From JABWBH01 sp964526695 (GTDB lineage: Bacteria > Planctomycetota > Phycisphaerae > UBA1845), in the NCBI GenBank assembly GCA_964526695.1, contig CAZGJA010000014.1, forward strand, positions 5,464 through 69,463: a stretch of DNA of 64,000 bases, in the 5' to 3' direction. This document shows, piece after piece, positions 46,929-54,789 of this stretch. A program made the position numbers and the translations under genes. The notes beneath the pieces are model-generated. The model was not told the DNA's origin. It saw only the letters and a program-made list of their open reading frames with translations, and did not search any database. Within the stretch, counting starts at the first letter, position 1. Each line of letters opens with the position of its first letter.

Positions 46929-48110
46929 ATGCTGAAGAACGTGTACGTGGCGGGAGGGGTGCGCACACCGTTCGGCTCGATGAGCGGGAGCCTCTCGGCC
47001 ATGCGGGCGCCGGAACTGGGCAGCGTCGTCATCCGCCATGTGCTGCAACGCGCGGGCATCGACGCCAGGCACGTCGATCACGTCTATTTCGGAAACGTCC
47101 TCCAGGCGGGACAGGGCCAGAACGTCGCCCGCCAGGCCTCCCTCGGCGCCGGCGTCCCCGACAGCGTCGGCGCGATCACGATCAACAAGGTGTGCGGGTC
47201 GAGCCTGCGCGCGGTCATCATGGCGTCGCAGGCGATCCAGTGCGGCGATGCGGACGTGATTATCGCCGGCGGCTGCGAGAGCATGACCCACGCTCCCTAC
47301 CTCCTGCCCAAAGCGCGCCAGGGCTATCGCATGGGCAACGGCGAGCTGATCGACAGCATGATCCACGACGGCATCTGGGACGTTTATAAGAACAAGCACA
47401 TGGGCACCTGCGGGGAGATGTGCGCGTCGAAGTACAAGTTCACGCGACAGGAGCAGGACGCCTACGCCACCGCCAGCTATCAGCGGGCGACCGACGCCTG
47501 GAAGAGCGGTTTTTACGCGGAAGCCGTCGTGCCTGTGGAGGTCAAGTCGCGCAAGGGCGTTGAGATGGTGACGATGGACGAGGACGTCGCCAAGTTCGAC
47601 GCTTCCAAAATGACGACCCTCAAGCCCGCCTTCAGCGCCGACGGCACCATCACCGCGGGCAACGCCTCGGGCATCAACGACGGGGCGGCCGGCATGGCGG
47701 TGTACGGCGAGGAGAAGATGAAGGCGCTGGGGCTTAAGCCCGTGGCGCGGATACTCGGCTACGCCAATTACGCCACCGAGCCGGACTGGTTCACCATCGC
47801 CCCTATCCACGCCATCAAGAAACTGTGTGAACAACTCTCGCTCAAGGCGAGTCAAATCGACTTGTTCGAGATCAACGAGGCGTTCTCGGTGGTTCCCATG
47901 GCGGCGATGCGCGAGTTGGGGCTGGACCACGCGAAGGTCAACGCGTTCGGCGGCGCGGTGGCGATCGGCCACCCGATCGGCGCGACCGGCTCCCGGATCG
48001 TCAACACGCTGACGCGCGGGCTGAAATGGCGCAAGGGCAAGATCGGCATCGCGTGCCTGTGCATCGGCGGCGGCGAGGCGGATGCGATCGCGGTGGAATT
48101 GTGCGGGTGA
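46929..48110 (+). CDS. phaA: Acetyl-CoA acetyltransferase (thiolase)
   Basis: 393 residues from ATG 46929 (gaaaggg upstream). It condenses two acetyl-CoA to acetoacetyl-CoA. Nucleophilic Cys lies in INKVCGSSLRAV near residue 89. His lies in GGAVAIGHPIGATGSRI near 348 and the second Cys in ACLCIGGGEADAIAVE near 376. The family is also used in fatty-acid breakdown; PHA context argues for PhaA. Confidence 0.93.
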   Translation: MLKNVYVAGGVRTPFGSMSGSLSAMRAPELGSVVIRHVLQRAGIDARHVDHVYFGNVLQAGQGQNVARQASLGAGVPDSVGAITINKVCGSSLRAVIMASQAIQCGDADVIIAGGCESMTHAPYLLPKARQGYRMGNGELIDSMIHDGIWDVYKNKHMGTCGEMCASKYKFTRQEQDAYATASYQRATDAWKSGFYAEAVVPVEVKSRKGVEMVTMDEDVAKFDASKMTTLKPAFSADGTITAGNASGINDGAAGMAVYGEEKMKALGLKPVARILGYANYATEPDWFTIAPIHAIKKLCEQLSLKASQIDLFEINEAFSVVPMAAMRELGLDHAKVNAFGGAVAIGHPIGATGSRIVNTLTRGLKWRKGKIGIACLCIGGGEADAIAVELCG

Positions 48111-48116
48111 AGAGGG

Positions 48117-48697
48117 GCTGTGGGCTCCTAGCTATTGGCTCTTGGCCAGAGAGCGATCGACGTCCTCGGCAAGGGCTTGGAGCCGTGAGCGCCGTGAAGG
48201 GACGTAGCCGGGGGAGTTGACGGACGCCGATCATGCAAGACTTCCGGAATCTCCGCGTTTGGCAGCGTGCGCATGGTCTTACGGTTGAAATCTATCGTTT
48301 GACGCGCGCGTTTCCGAAGGATGAGCTGTATGGGCTAACAAGCCAACTGCGTCGCGCGGCCTCCTCAATCGGGGCGAATATCGCTGAAGGATGCGGGCGA
48401 GGAGGCGACAAAGAGTTCGCCCAATTCCTCCAAGTGACCACAGGATCCGCAAGCGAGGTCGGGTATCACCTGCTTCTGGCGAGGGACTTGGGTTATCTGG
48501 CTCAGGAGCCGTACGACGTTCTGTCCGCTCAGGCGGTCGAGTGCATGCAAATGCTGATTTCGTTGATGAAAACCGTCCGAGGTGGAGGAGCGAAGCGGAC
48601 CGCCGAGCGCCTGGCGGGTTCAGTTGATTCCGTGACCTGAAGATACGTGTTCGTTTGCCGCTCTCTGGCTAAGAGCTAGCAGCTAACAGCGAACAGC
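48117..48697 (+). mobile_element. S23-gene element with inverted ends, inserted in the pha operon
   Basis: The 36-base ends at 48117-48152 and 48662-48697 are inverted copies, matching at 28 of 36 positions by eye (tctctggc.aagagc.a...agct). They enclose the S23 gene exactly. A second pair of related ends lies at 50323-50565. The cassette separates phaA from phaE-like. Confidence 0.6.
48233..48640 (+). CDS. S23-type four-helix-bundle protein
   Basis: 135 residues. The family start is clear: MQDFRNLRVWQRAHGLTVEI, then FPKDELYGLTSQLRRAASSI, NIAEGCGRGGDKEFAQFL and a final helix (VECMQMLISLMKTV). The family was first seen as the protein in 23S rRNA intervening sequences and is related to Avd of diversity-generating retroelements. 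It has no known part in PHA metabolism, and its flanks suggest it arrived as a cassette. Confidence 0.92.
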   Translation: MQDFRNLRVWQRAHGLTVEIYRLTRAFPKDELYGLTSQLRRAASSIGANIAEGCGRGGDKEFAQFLQVTTGSASEVGYHLLLARDLGYLAQEPYDVLSAQAVECMQMLISLMKTVRGGGAKRTAERLAGSVDSVT

Positions 48698-48720
48698 TTT
48701 GAGTGAGGAGTTCCAACAAC

Positions 48721-49215
48721 ATGGCCGACACTCCCAACACATTTCCCGGCGCCGACGCCTGGATGAAGTTCTGGTCCGACGCGATGGGCAAGATGTCCGG
48801 CATGGCGGGAATGCCTGGAATGCCGGGCATGTCGGCCGCGCCCAGCGCCGATGCGTGCGCCTCCGCGTTTTCGCAGGCCTGCTCGCCCTCGGAGATGGTC
48901 ACGAAGATGCAGCAGGCGTTCCTCGAGTCCTGGGCCAAGTCGCTGGACCAGTACATGCGCTCCGAGACCTTCCTCGCCATGATGAAGAAGTCGATGGAGA
49001 ACGCGCTGGCGATGCGGCAGCAGATGGATGACCTGCTGCGCAAGACGCTGCACATGGGGCAGTCGCCCAGCCGCGCGGACACGTCCGACATCATGCAGTT
49101 CCTCCACAGCTTCGAGGACCGGGTGCTTGACCAGCTTACCGTGCTGACGCGCCGCGTGGACGAGGTTGAGTCCGCCGTCGGCGAGAAACCGAAATCGGCG
49201 CCCAAAACGAAATGA
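48721..49215 (+). CDS. Short PhaE-like subunit of class III PHA synthase
   Basis: 164 residues from ATG 48721. A Met/Gly/Pro-rich start (GMAGMPGMPGMS) precedes helices (AFLESWAKSLDQYMRSETF, QQMDDLLRKTLHMGQSP). The end FEDRVLDQLTVLTRRVDEVE resembles the C-terminal helix of PhaE that contacts PhaC. Known PhaE is around 350 residues, so this is a minimal form. Assignment is by C-terminal pattern and its place directly before phaC. Confidence 0.7.
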   Translation: MADTPNTFPGADAWMKFWSDAMGKMSGMAGMPGMPGMSAAPSADACASAFSQACSPSEMVTKMQQAFLESWAKSLDQYMRSETFLAMMKKSMENALAMRQQMDDLLRKTLHMGQSPSRADTSDIMQFLHSFEDRVLDQLTVLTRRVDEVESAVGEKPKSAPKTK

Positions 49216-49226
49216 GGTGATTGGCG

Positions 49227-50333
49227 ATGACCGCGTTTGACACGCTGACCGGGATGTGGTCCGCCGCGCTGGCGGACACCACCAAGCAGTGGCAGGACTT
49301 CGCGACGAAGGCGGCGAGCTGGCCCAACGTCATCGAGACGGCGGAGAAGGTCCGCGTCGCCATCACGCCGTCCGAGCCGATTTACAAGGAAGACAAGCTC
49401 CGCCTTCTGCACTACCGCGACGGCGTCGAGCAGGCGTTCGACACGCCGCTCCTGTTCATCTTCGCGCTGGTGAACCGCCCGTACATTCTCGACCTGAAGG
49501 AAGGCAAGACCGTCGTCGGGCACTTCGTTCGCCGCGGGTTCGACACGTACAACATCGACTGGGGCGTGCCCTCCGACGGCGATCGATACCTCGACATGGA
49601 GGACTACATCGAGCGCTACGTCCACCACTGCGTCGAGCGCGTGTGCCAGCGCACCGGGCAGGAGAAGATCAACATTCTCGGCTATTGCATGGGCGGCTCG
49701 ATGAGCGCCATGTACGCCTCCCTCCATCCCGAGCGCGTCAAGAACCTCATTCTCATGGCCGCCCCGGTGGACTGGTCGAGCCAGGAGCATCACCTTGCAT
49801 TGTGGACCAGGCCGGAATACTTCGACGTGGACAAGTTCATCGAGGTGTACGGCAACGCGCCGGCGGAGTGGCTGCAGTGGTCGTTCCTCCTGCTGCGCCC
49901 GGTGGACAATCTTTTTTCCAAGTACGTGAACTTCTACAACAACATGGAGGACGAGAAGTACCTCGAGGACTTCTTCGCCATGGAGCGCTGGCTCAACGAC
50001 AACATCCCCGTCGCCGGCGAGATGTTCCGCCAGTTCGTCAAGCATTGCATGCAGAAGAATGAGCTGATCCAGGGCAGGCTGATGATCGGCGATCGGCGCG
50101 TGGACCTGCGGAACATCACCTGTCCGATCCTCAACCTGACGGCGAGCAACGACCACCTCGTCCCGTGCGGCCAGTCGCTGCCGTTCAACGACGCCGTCGG
50201 CTCGACGGACAAGGAGGCGATCACGTTCCCCGCCGGGCACATCGGACTGGCCGTAGGGTCAAAAGCCCATCGGGACATGTGGCCGAAGGTGGTGGAGTGG
50301 CTCGCGAAACGATCGGGGGGAAGAGGCTCTTAG
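49227..50333 (+). CDS. phaC: Polyhydroxyalkanoate synthase, class III PhaC
   Basis: 368 residues from ATG 49227 (gaggtg seven bases upstream). It polymerises (R)-3-hydroxyacyl-CoA. The Cys nucleophile sits in the lipase-like box NILGYCMGGSMSAMY near residue 153. Asp lies in LTASNDHLVP near 308 and His in FPAGHIGLAVG near 336. Size and box fit class III/IV, which need PhaE or PhaR-type partners, agreeing with the gene before it. The stop codon lies inside the left inverted end of the element at 50323. Confidence 0.95.
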   Translation: MTAFDTLTGMWSAALADTTKQWQDFATKAASWPNVIETAEKVRVAITPSEPIYKEDKLRLLHYRDGVEQAFDTPLLFIFALVNRPYILDLKEGKTVVGHFVRRGFDTYNIDWGVPSDGDRYLDMEDYIERYVHHCVERVCQRTGQEKINILGYCMGGSMSAMYASLHPERVKNLILMAAPVDWSSQEHHLALWTRPEYFDVDKFIEVYGNAPAEWLQWSFLLLRPVDNLFSKYVNFYNNMEDEKYLEDFFAMERWLNDNIPVAGEMFRQFVKHCMQKNELIQGRLMIGDRRVDLRNITCPILNLTASNDHLVPCGQSLPFNDAVGSTDKEAITFPAGHIGLAVGSKAHRDMWPKVVEWLAKRSGGRGS

Positions 50334-50565
50334 CTGCTAGCTCTCAGCCAGAGGCTTCGCCTGCCGATGAGACAAGAGGGCACGCGGCCCGCCGGGATGA
50401 TGCTCGCGTTCGGATGCTGCTTGCGTCCGGATGATGGAGGCGAGCTTCGCGCCGGAATGTGAGCTTGGCGGCTTCGATCGCGGAGGCGGCAATAGAGAGG
50501 GCGTGTGCGTGTGTCTGGCTAACAGCTAACAGCTAACAGCTAACAGCTAGTAGCTGACAGCTCCG
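50323..50565 (+). mobile_element. Gene-less element with S23-type inverted ends
   Basis: The left end 50323-50354 (gaggctcttagctgctagct...) is inverse to the right end 50513-50565, where ctaacag is repeated four times. The ~155 bases between carry no S23 gene. It lies between phaC and phaB, and looks like a decayed or miniature relative of 48117-48697. Confidence 0.5.
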
Positions 50566-50578
50566 TAGGAGCAGCATC

Positions 50579-51400
50579 ATGAAAATCGAAGGAAAAGTCG
50601 CCGTCGTCACCGGCGCCGCCAGCGGCATCGGGCAGGCGACGTGCCTCAAACTGGCGGAAGAAGGCATTCGCGCCATCGCGGCCGTGGACCGCAGCGAGAG
50701 CGTGACCGAGTTCTGCCGCATCATCAACGACGGCTTCGCCCGGCCCGTTCTCCACCCCTACGCCGGCGATGTCGTGGACGGCGAGTTCCGCGAGCGCGTC
50801 TTCGCGGACATCGAGTCCAAGTTCGACGCCGTGCAGATCTGCGTGCCGGCTGCGGGCATCACGCGCGATCGGCTGGCGGTGAAGGTGTCCAACGGCGACG
50901 GCAAGATCAAGCTCGATCTTTACAACGAGGATGAGTTCCGCCGGGTCATGAACATCAACCTGGTGGCGCCGATCTATTGGGCGCTGCGCACGGTGGGTTC
51001 GATGGCCATGTCGCGCAAGCGCGCGGGACTGGGCGCGTGGGATCCGGACGAGCGCATCCAGGGCAGCATCGTGCTGATCGGCTCCGTCTCCAGCGCCGGC
51101 AACCGCGGGCAGATCTCCTACGCCACGGCCAAAGCCGGTCTCGAAGGGGCGCAGGCGACGCTCTCCATCGAGGCCATCTACCACGGCGTGCGTTGCTCGA
51201 TCATCCACCCGGGCTTCACCGACACCCCCATGGTGCGCGCCATGGGCGAGGACATGATCAACGAGCGCATCATCCCCAACACGCAGCTCAAGCGGCTGAT
51301 CCGCCCGGAGGAGATCGCCGAGGCCATCGTCTTCATGCTCAAGAACTCGTCCGTCAGCGGCGCGCTCTGGGCGGACGCCGGCTGGCACCCGACGATGTGA
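50579..51400 (+). CDS. phaB: Short-chain dehydrogenase, probable acetoacetyl-CoA reductase
   Basis: 273 residues. NAD(P) motif TGAASGIGQA near residue 11, Ser in GSVSSAGNRGQ, catalytic Tyr/Lys in ISYATAKAGLEGAQA near 180, then HPGFTDTPMVRAMGE. In PHA synthesis the enzyme makes (R)-3-hydroxybutyryl-CoA. Reaction is assigned from its place after phaC; sequence alone only proves an SDR. A ~25-residue insert (AMSRKRAGLGAWDPDERIQG) before the Ser strand is unusual for PhaB and resembles 3-hydroxyacyl-CoA dehydrogenase-type SDRs. Confidence 0.8.
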   Translation: MKIEGKVAVVTGAASGIGQATCLKLAEEGIRAIAAVDRSESVTEFCRIINDGFARPVLHPYAGDVVDGEFRERVFADIESKFDAVQICVPAAGITRDRLAVKVSNGDGKIKLDLYNEDEFRRVMNINLVAPIYWALRTVGSMAMSRKRAGLGAWDPDERIQGSIVLIGSVSSAGNRGQISYATAKAGLEGAQATLSIEAIYHGVRCSIIHPGFTDTPMVRAMGEDMINERIIPNTQLKRLIRPEEIAEAIVFMLKNSSVSGALWADAGWHPTM

Positions 51401-51656
51401 GCGAGGGTGAATTCAGACGCTCGCCGCACACGGGGCACACGCCGGAAATGCTGCCTGTCAGATCATAACCACCTGAAGCGCAGCGTCCCCCTTCCGCGAG
51501 GATTCCGGCGCACCGCCGCCGGCGAACCCGCCACATGAGCAGCCCCGAAAACGCCGCTGCCGGAATCCACAACGGCAAGATGAGCTTGCCATACGCGCGC
51601 GGATCGTTGCCTCCCGCCCGAACCCTCAGGATCGTCGGAACCGTCGCCTCCATCAT
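51354..51656 (-). CDS. Small membrane protein with degenerate zinc ribbon
   Basis: 100 residues from ATG 51656 (gagggtg upstream), overlapping the phaB end by 47 bases on the other strand. One membrane segment (LILPLWIPAAAFSGLLMW) precedes CASGGYDLTGSISGVCPVCG. The second Cys of the first knuckle is lost compared with CVKCGY at 24240-24539, so zinc binding is doubtful. Confidence 0.55.
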   Translation of the reverse strand: MMEATVPTILRVRAGGNDPRAYGKLILPLWIPAAAFSGLLMWRVRRRRCAGILAEGGRCASGGYDLTGSISGVCPVCGERLNSPSLTSSGASRRPPRARR

Positions 51657-51944
51657 GCCCCACCCTCGTGCGTATTAACGGGCAACCGTGCTTTTCGCCG
51701 GTAAGGCGCCGGCAGGAGCTGCGGGCTTGCATCCCGCTCTGCAAAGCGGTCGCCACGCAGTGGAAACGGCATCTCTCCCCGCCCCTCGGAAGTGTTAAAA
51801 AAAAACGCGGAAGCAGCCTTTTCTCATCGTGCTTTAAGGTTGGCTCTCTAAACTGGTGGCGGGCCGCGAAAGGCGGCCAGCGAAGTCGGCGGGGGCGAGC
51901 CGCTCAGGGCTGATTTCGGGGTCCATAACACAAAGGAGTGCATC

Positions 51945-52520
51945 ATGATTCGACGAAACTACTGGGGGCTTTTCAGCGCCGGCGTTGTCGTTCTCTGCGG
52001 CGCGATGTGGGTCGCGGCCCAAGACAAGAAGGCGAAGGAGGAGCCGAAGGAGTCCGAGCGATCGGTCAAGGAAACTGAAGTCCCGGCGGCGGCGCTGGCG
52101 GCGCTGAAAAAGCTGGCGGCCGGGGCGGCGATCACCGAGTTCGCCGAGGAAATCGAGCACGGGCACAAATACTACGAAGGCTCGTGGAAGGGCGCGGACG
52201 GCAACATCGACGGGCTGGTCACCGAGGCCGGCGACGTCGTTGAGCTTGAGGAGACCGTCGCCGCCCCGAAGGTCCCCGCAGGGGTTCGCGCGGCCATGGA
52301 GAAAGAAGCCGGCGCCGGCGCCGCGCTCGTTTACGAAAGGAAGACCGTTTACTTCTACGAGGCCCACTTCAAGAAGGACGGCAAGGGCCGCGAAGTCATC
52401 ATGACCGCCGACGCGCGCGTCTTCCATGAAGAAGGCGGCGACGAGGACGAGGATGAGAAGGAAGGCGACGACGACGACAGGGGCGGCGACGACGATGATG
52501 ATGACGATGGCCACAACTGA
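51945..52520 (+). CDS. Secreted PepSY-like protein with acidic tail
   Basis: 191 residues; aaaggag precedes ATG 51945. Signal peptide 1-25 (YWGLFSAGVVVLCGAMWVAA). Two PepSY-like halves follow (ALKKLAAGAAITEFAEEIEH, YYEGSWKGADGNIDGLVTEAG; then VPAGVRAAMEKEAG, YFYEAHFKKDGKGREVIM). The last ~35 residues are nearly all Asp/Glu/Gly, a possible metal- or calcium-binding tail. Its place before a CusS-like two-component pair suggests envelope or metal stress. Confidence 0.7.
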   Translation: MIRRNYWGLFSAGVVVLCGAMWVAAQDKKAKEEPKESERSVKETEVPAAALAALKKLAAGAAITEFAEEIEHGHKYYEGSWKGADGNIDGLVTEAGDVVELEETVAAPKVPAGVRAAMEKEAGAGAALVYERKTVYFYEAHFKKDGKGREVIMTADARVFHEEGGDEDEDEKEGDDDDRGGDDDDDDDGHN

Positions 52521-52951
52521 TTGACCTCTGAACGTGGCGCAAGGTGAGCCGCGTGATCCGCATTTCGTAGAGACTGCTCCTCGTACCGTGGATTGAACGG
52601 CGAGGAATCGCGTTGCCGCAACTGAGCGATTTGGCGCGCGTTCCACACGCCAGGCGCTTAGGGTCTGCGCCGACCGAGAGAGTGCACGTCGGGCTGCCCG
52701 TCGGATTCGGGAAGTCGATCAGCATTCCTGCTTTCTCTGCGTCTTCTGCGTCCCCTGCGGATAATTGTCTTCCGCAGAGGACGCAGAAGACGCAGAGATG
52801 GAGTTCTCATTGAGACCCGCACGTGTGCGGGAACTTGAAAGCATGAGAAGCACGAGCTCGTCGGGGAAATCGTGATGATCCCCCCAAGAAAAACGATCCT
52901 GCGGTCGGTCCGCAGTTGTCTTACGAACGATCAACTGAAAGGAGAATGGTT
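52521..52951. other. 431 bp with a long palindrome
   Basis: ctctgcgtcttctgcgtcc at 52735-52753 pairs fully with 52779-52797. The hairpin probably ends the preceding transcript. The rest holds no recognised gene. Confidence 0.6.
52735..52797. repeat. 19-bp perfect inverted repeat
   Basis: Arms 52735-52753 and 52779-52797 with an additional inner pairing of cctgcgg and ccgcag. Of the dispersed palindrome type seen elsewhere in this window. Confidence 0.85.
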
Positions 52952-53872
52952 ATGAGGGGCGCAAGTGGACGAATGGCAACCGTTGTGATGGGTGTCTTGA
53001 TTACATGGACCCCGAATGCGATCTATGGCGAAGAGATTTGCGCTGACACGTCCGAGGATGTGCGCGATTCATGCAGACACCAAGCGAGGGCGGATTATTG
53101 GCTGGAGTCGGCCAAGTGTGAGAACATCACGGATGCCGAAGCGCGCAGACTGTGCAAGCAGGAAGCGCGGCTCGCGCGCATTGAGCAGCTTGAGGAATGC
53201 GACGACCAGTTCGACGCGCGCGAGGAGCTTTGCGACGCTATCGGCGACGACGCCTATGATCCGAACATCGACCCGGCGGACTTCGTGGCCGTCGTGGATA
53301 ACCCCTACTTCCCGCTCACGCCCGGCACAACGTACATCTATGAGCAGCATGACGAAGACGGCGTCGAGCATCAGGAGCTGACCGTCACGCACGAATCGCG
53401 CGTGATCCTCGGCGTGACGTGCATTCAGGTTCACGACGTGGTCGCGCTGAACGGAGAGGTGATCGAAGACACGCTCGACTGGTATGCCCAGGACGTCCAC
53501 GGCAACGTCTGGTACTTCGGGGAAATCGCCATGAACTTCGAAGACGGCTGGCTGGCGGACGTGGACGGCTCGTGGGTCGGCGGCGTCAACCGCGCCAAGC
53601 CGGGGATCATCATGCAGGCCGACCCGCAGGCCGGCAACGTGTACCGCCAGGAGTTCGACCTGGGCAACGCGGAAGATGTGGCGCGGGTGCTGAGCCTGAC
53701 GGAATCCGTGGACGTGCCTTACAATCACTTCGACAACTGCCTGAAGACGGAAGATTACACGCCCATCGAGCCGGACGCGCGGGAGCACAAATTCTACGCC
53801 CCGGGCATCGGGCAGGTGCTCACCATCAACTTGCAGACGGGCGCCCGGCTTGAGCTGATCGACATCCGGTAA
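52952..53872 (+). CDS. Secreted Cys-rich protein of unknown function
   Basis: 306 residues from ATG 52952 (aaaggag seven bases upstream; ATG 52946 is too near it). Signal peptide about 1-24. The first ~75 mature residues carry Cys at regular spacing (ICADTSEDVRDSCRHQ, AKCENITDAEARRLCKQEA, EECDDQFDAREELCD), a helical hairpin repeat. The remainder is a beta-rich domain (NPYFPLTPGTTYIYEQ, ESRVILGVTCIQVHDV, YAPGIGQVLTINLQTG) that I have seen in uncharacterised secreted proteins. Followed by a two-component pair. Confidence 0.7.
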   Translation: MRGASGRMATVVMGVLITWTPNAIYGEEICADTSEDVRDSCRHQARADYWLESAKCENITDAEARRLCKQEARLARIEQLEECDDQFDAREELCDAIGDDAYDPNIDPADFVAVVDNPYFPLTPGTTYIYEQHDEDGVEHQELTVTHESRVILGVTCIQVHDVVALNGEVIEDTLDWYAQDVHGNVWYFGEIAMNFEDGWLADVDGSWVGGVNRAKPGIIMQADPQAGNVYRQEFDLGNAEDVARVLSLTESVDVPYNHFDNCLKTEDYTPIEPDAREHKFYAPGIGQVLTINLQTGARLELIDIR

Positions 53873-53901
53873 TCCAAAGTCGATGGCAAGTCGGACCTGC
53901 A

Positions 53902-53950
53902 CGGCTCCCGCGCGCAAGGAGGCAACAAGGCCTCAGTCGCGCGGGAGCCG
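53902..53950 (+). terminator. 13-bp perfect hairpin
   Basis: cggctcccgcgcg pairs with cgcgcgggagccg; the loop holds a smaller gaggc/gcctc pairing. It lies 30 bases after the stop of the Cys-rich protein and before the response regulator. Confidence 0.7.
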
Positions 53951-54105
53951 ACATTGTTCCTCGGGAAGCGCATGCCGTCCGCATCGTGCCGCAAGAGGTG
54001 TACAATGAGACGATCCTTGAGGAGGAGACGTAAGGCGAGCGGAACATGCTTATGCGCGGGGTGGACATCGCCCCGCCGGCCTTCGGTGAAAGTGAAGACC
54101 GCACC

Positions 54106-54789
54106 GTGAAGCTGCTGCTGGTTGAAGATGACGATCTGCTGGGCCGCTCGCTCGCGCAAGGGCTACGGGAGAACGGCTACGCGCTGGACTGGGCGCGTGA
54201 GGGTCCGCACGCGGCGCGGCTCCTGCGCGGCTCGGAATACGACGGCGTCATCCTCGACTGGATGCTGCCGGGCATGGACGGCCTGACGGTCCTGCGCGAC
54301 TACCGGCGACGCGGCGGCAAGACGCCGGTGCTCATGCTCACCGCCCGCGACGCCACGCGCGACGTCGTGGCGGGACTGGACACGGGCGCGGACGACTATC
54401 TGGTCAAACCCTTCGACTTCGCCGAGTTGCTCGCTCGCGTGCGACTGCTCATGCGGCACGGATATGCGCAGCCCTCCTCGATCATCCGTGTGGCCGATCT
54501 CGAAGTGGACCTGGGTCGAAGGAGCGCCCGCCGCGACGGGAACCCCATCGACCTGACCGCGCGCGAGTTCGCCCTGCTGGAACTTCTCGCCCTGCGCGTC
54601 AACCACGTCGTCTCGCGTCTGGAAATCTGGGAAAAACTCTACGAAACGGAAGATGACCGTTCGAGCAACGTCGTGGACGTGTACATCTCCTACCTCCGCC
54701 GCAAGATCGACCGCGGGAAAGTCCCGCTGATCGTCACGCGCCGCGGCGAGGGCTACATGTTGCGAGGCGAACCATGCACCCCTCCCTGA
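54106..54789 (+). CDS. OmpR-family response regulator (CusR/QseB-like)
   Basis: 227 residues from GTG 54106 (VKLLLVEDDDLLGRS); ATGs at 54046 and 54052 would add 18-20 unconserved residues. Receiver Asp in GVILDWMLPGMDG near residue 51, Lys in YLVKPFDF. DNA-binding winged helix with SSNVVDVYISYLRRKID and RRGEGYML. It overlaps the kinase gene by 16 bases. A TACAAT box at 54000 may be its -10. Confidence 0.92.
   Translation: MKLLLVEDDDLLGRSLAQGLRENGYALDWAREGPHAARLLRGSEYDGVILDWMLPGMDGLTVLRDYRRRGGKTPVLMLTARDATRDVVAGLDTGADDYLVKPFDFAELLARVRLLMRHGYAQPSSIIRVADLEVDLGRRSARRDGNPIDLTAREFALLELLALRVNHVVSRLEIWEKLYETEDDRSSNVVDVYISYLRRKIDRGKVPLIVTRRGEGYMLRGEPCTPP

Noticed and set aside
50323..50565. A second, full S23 gene
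   Set aside because: The interior is too short and shows no S23 motif in any frame.
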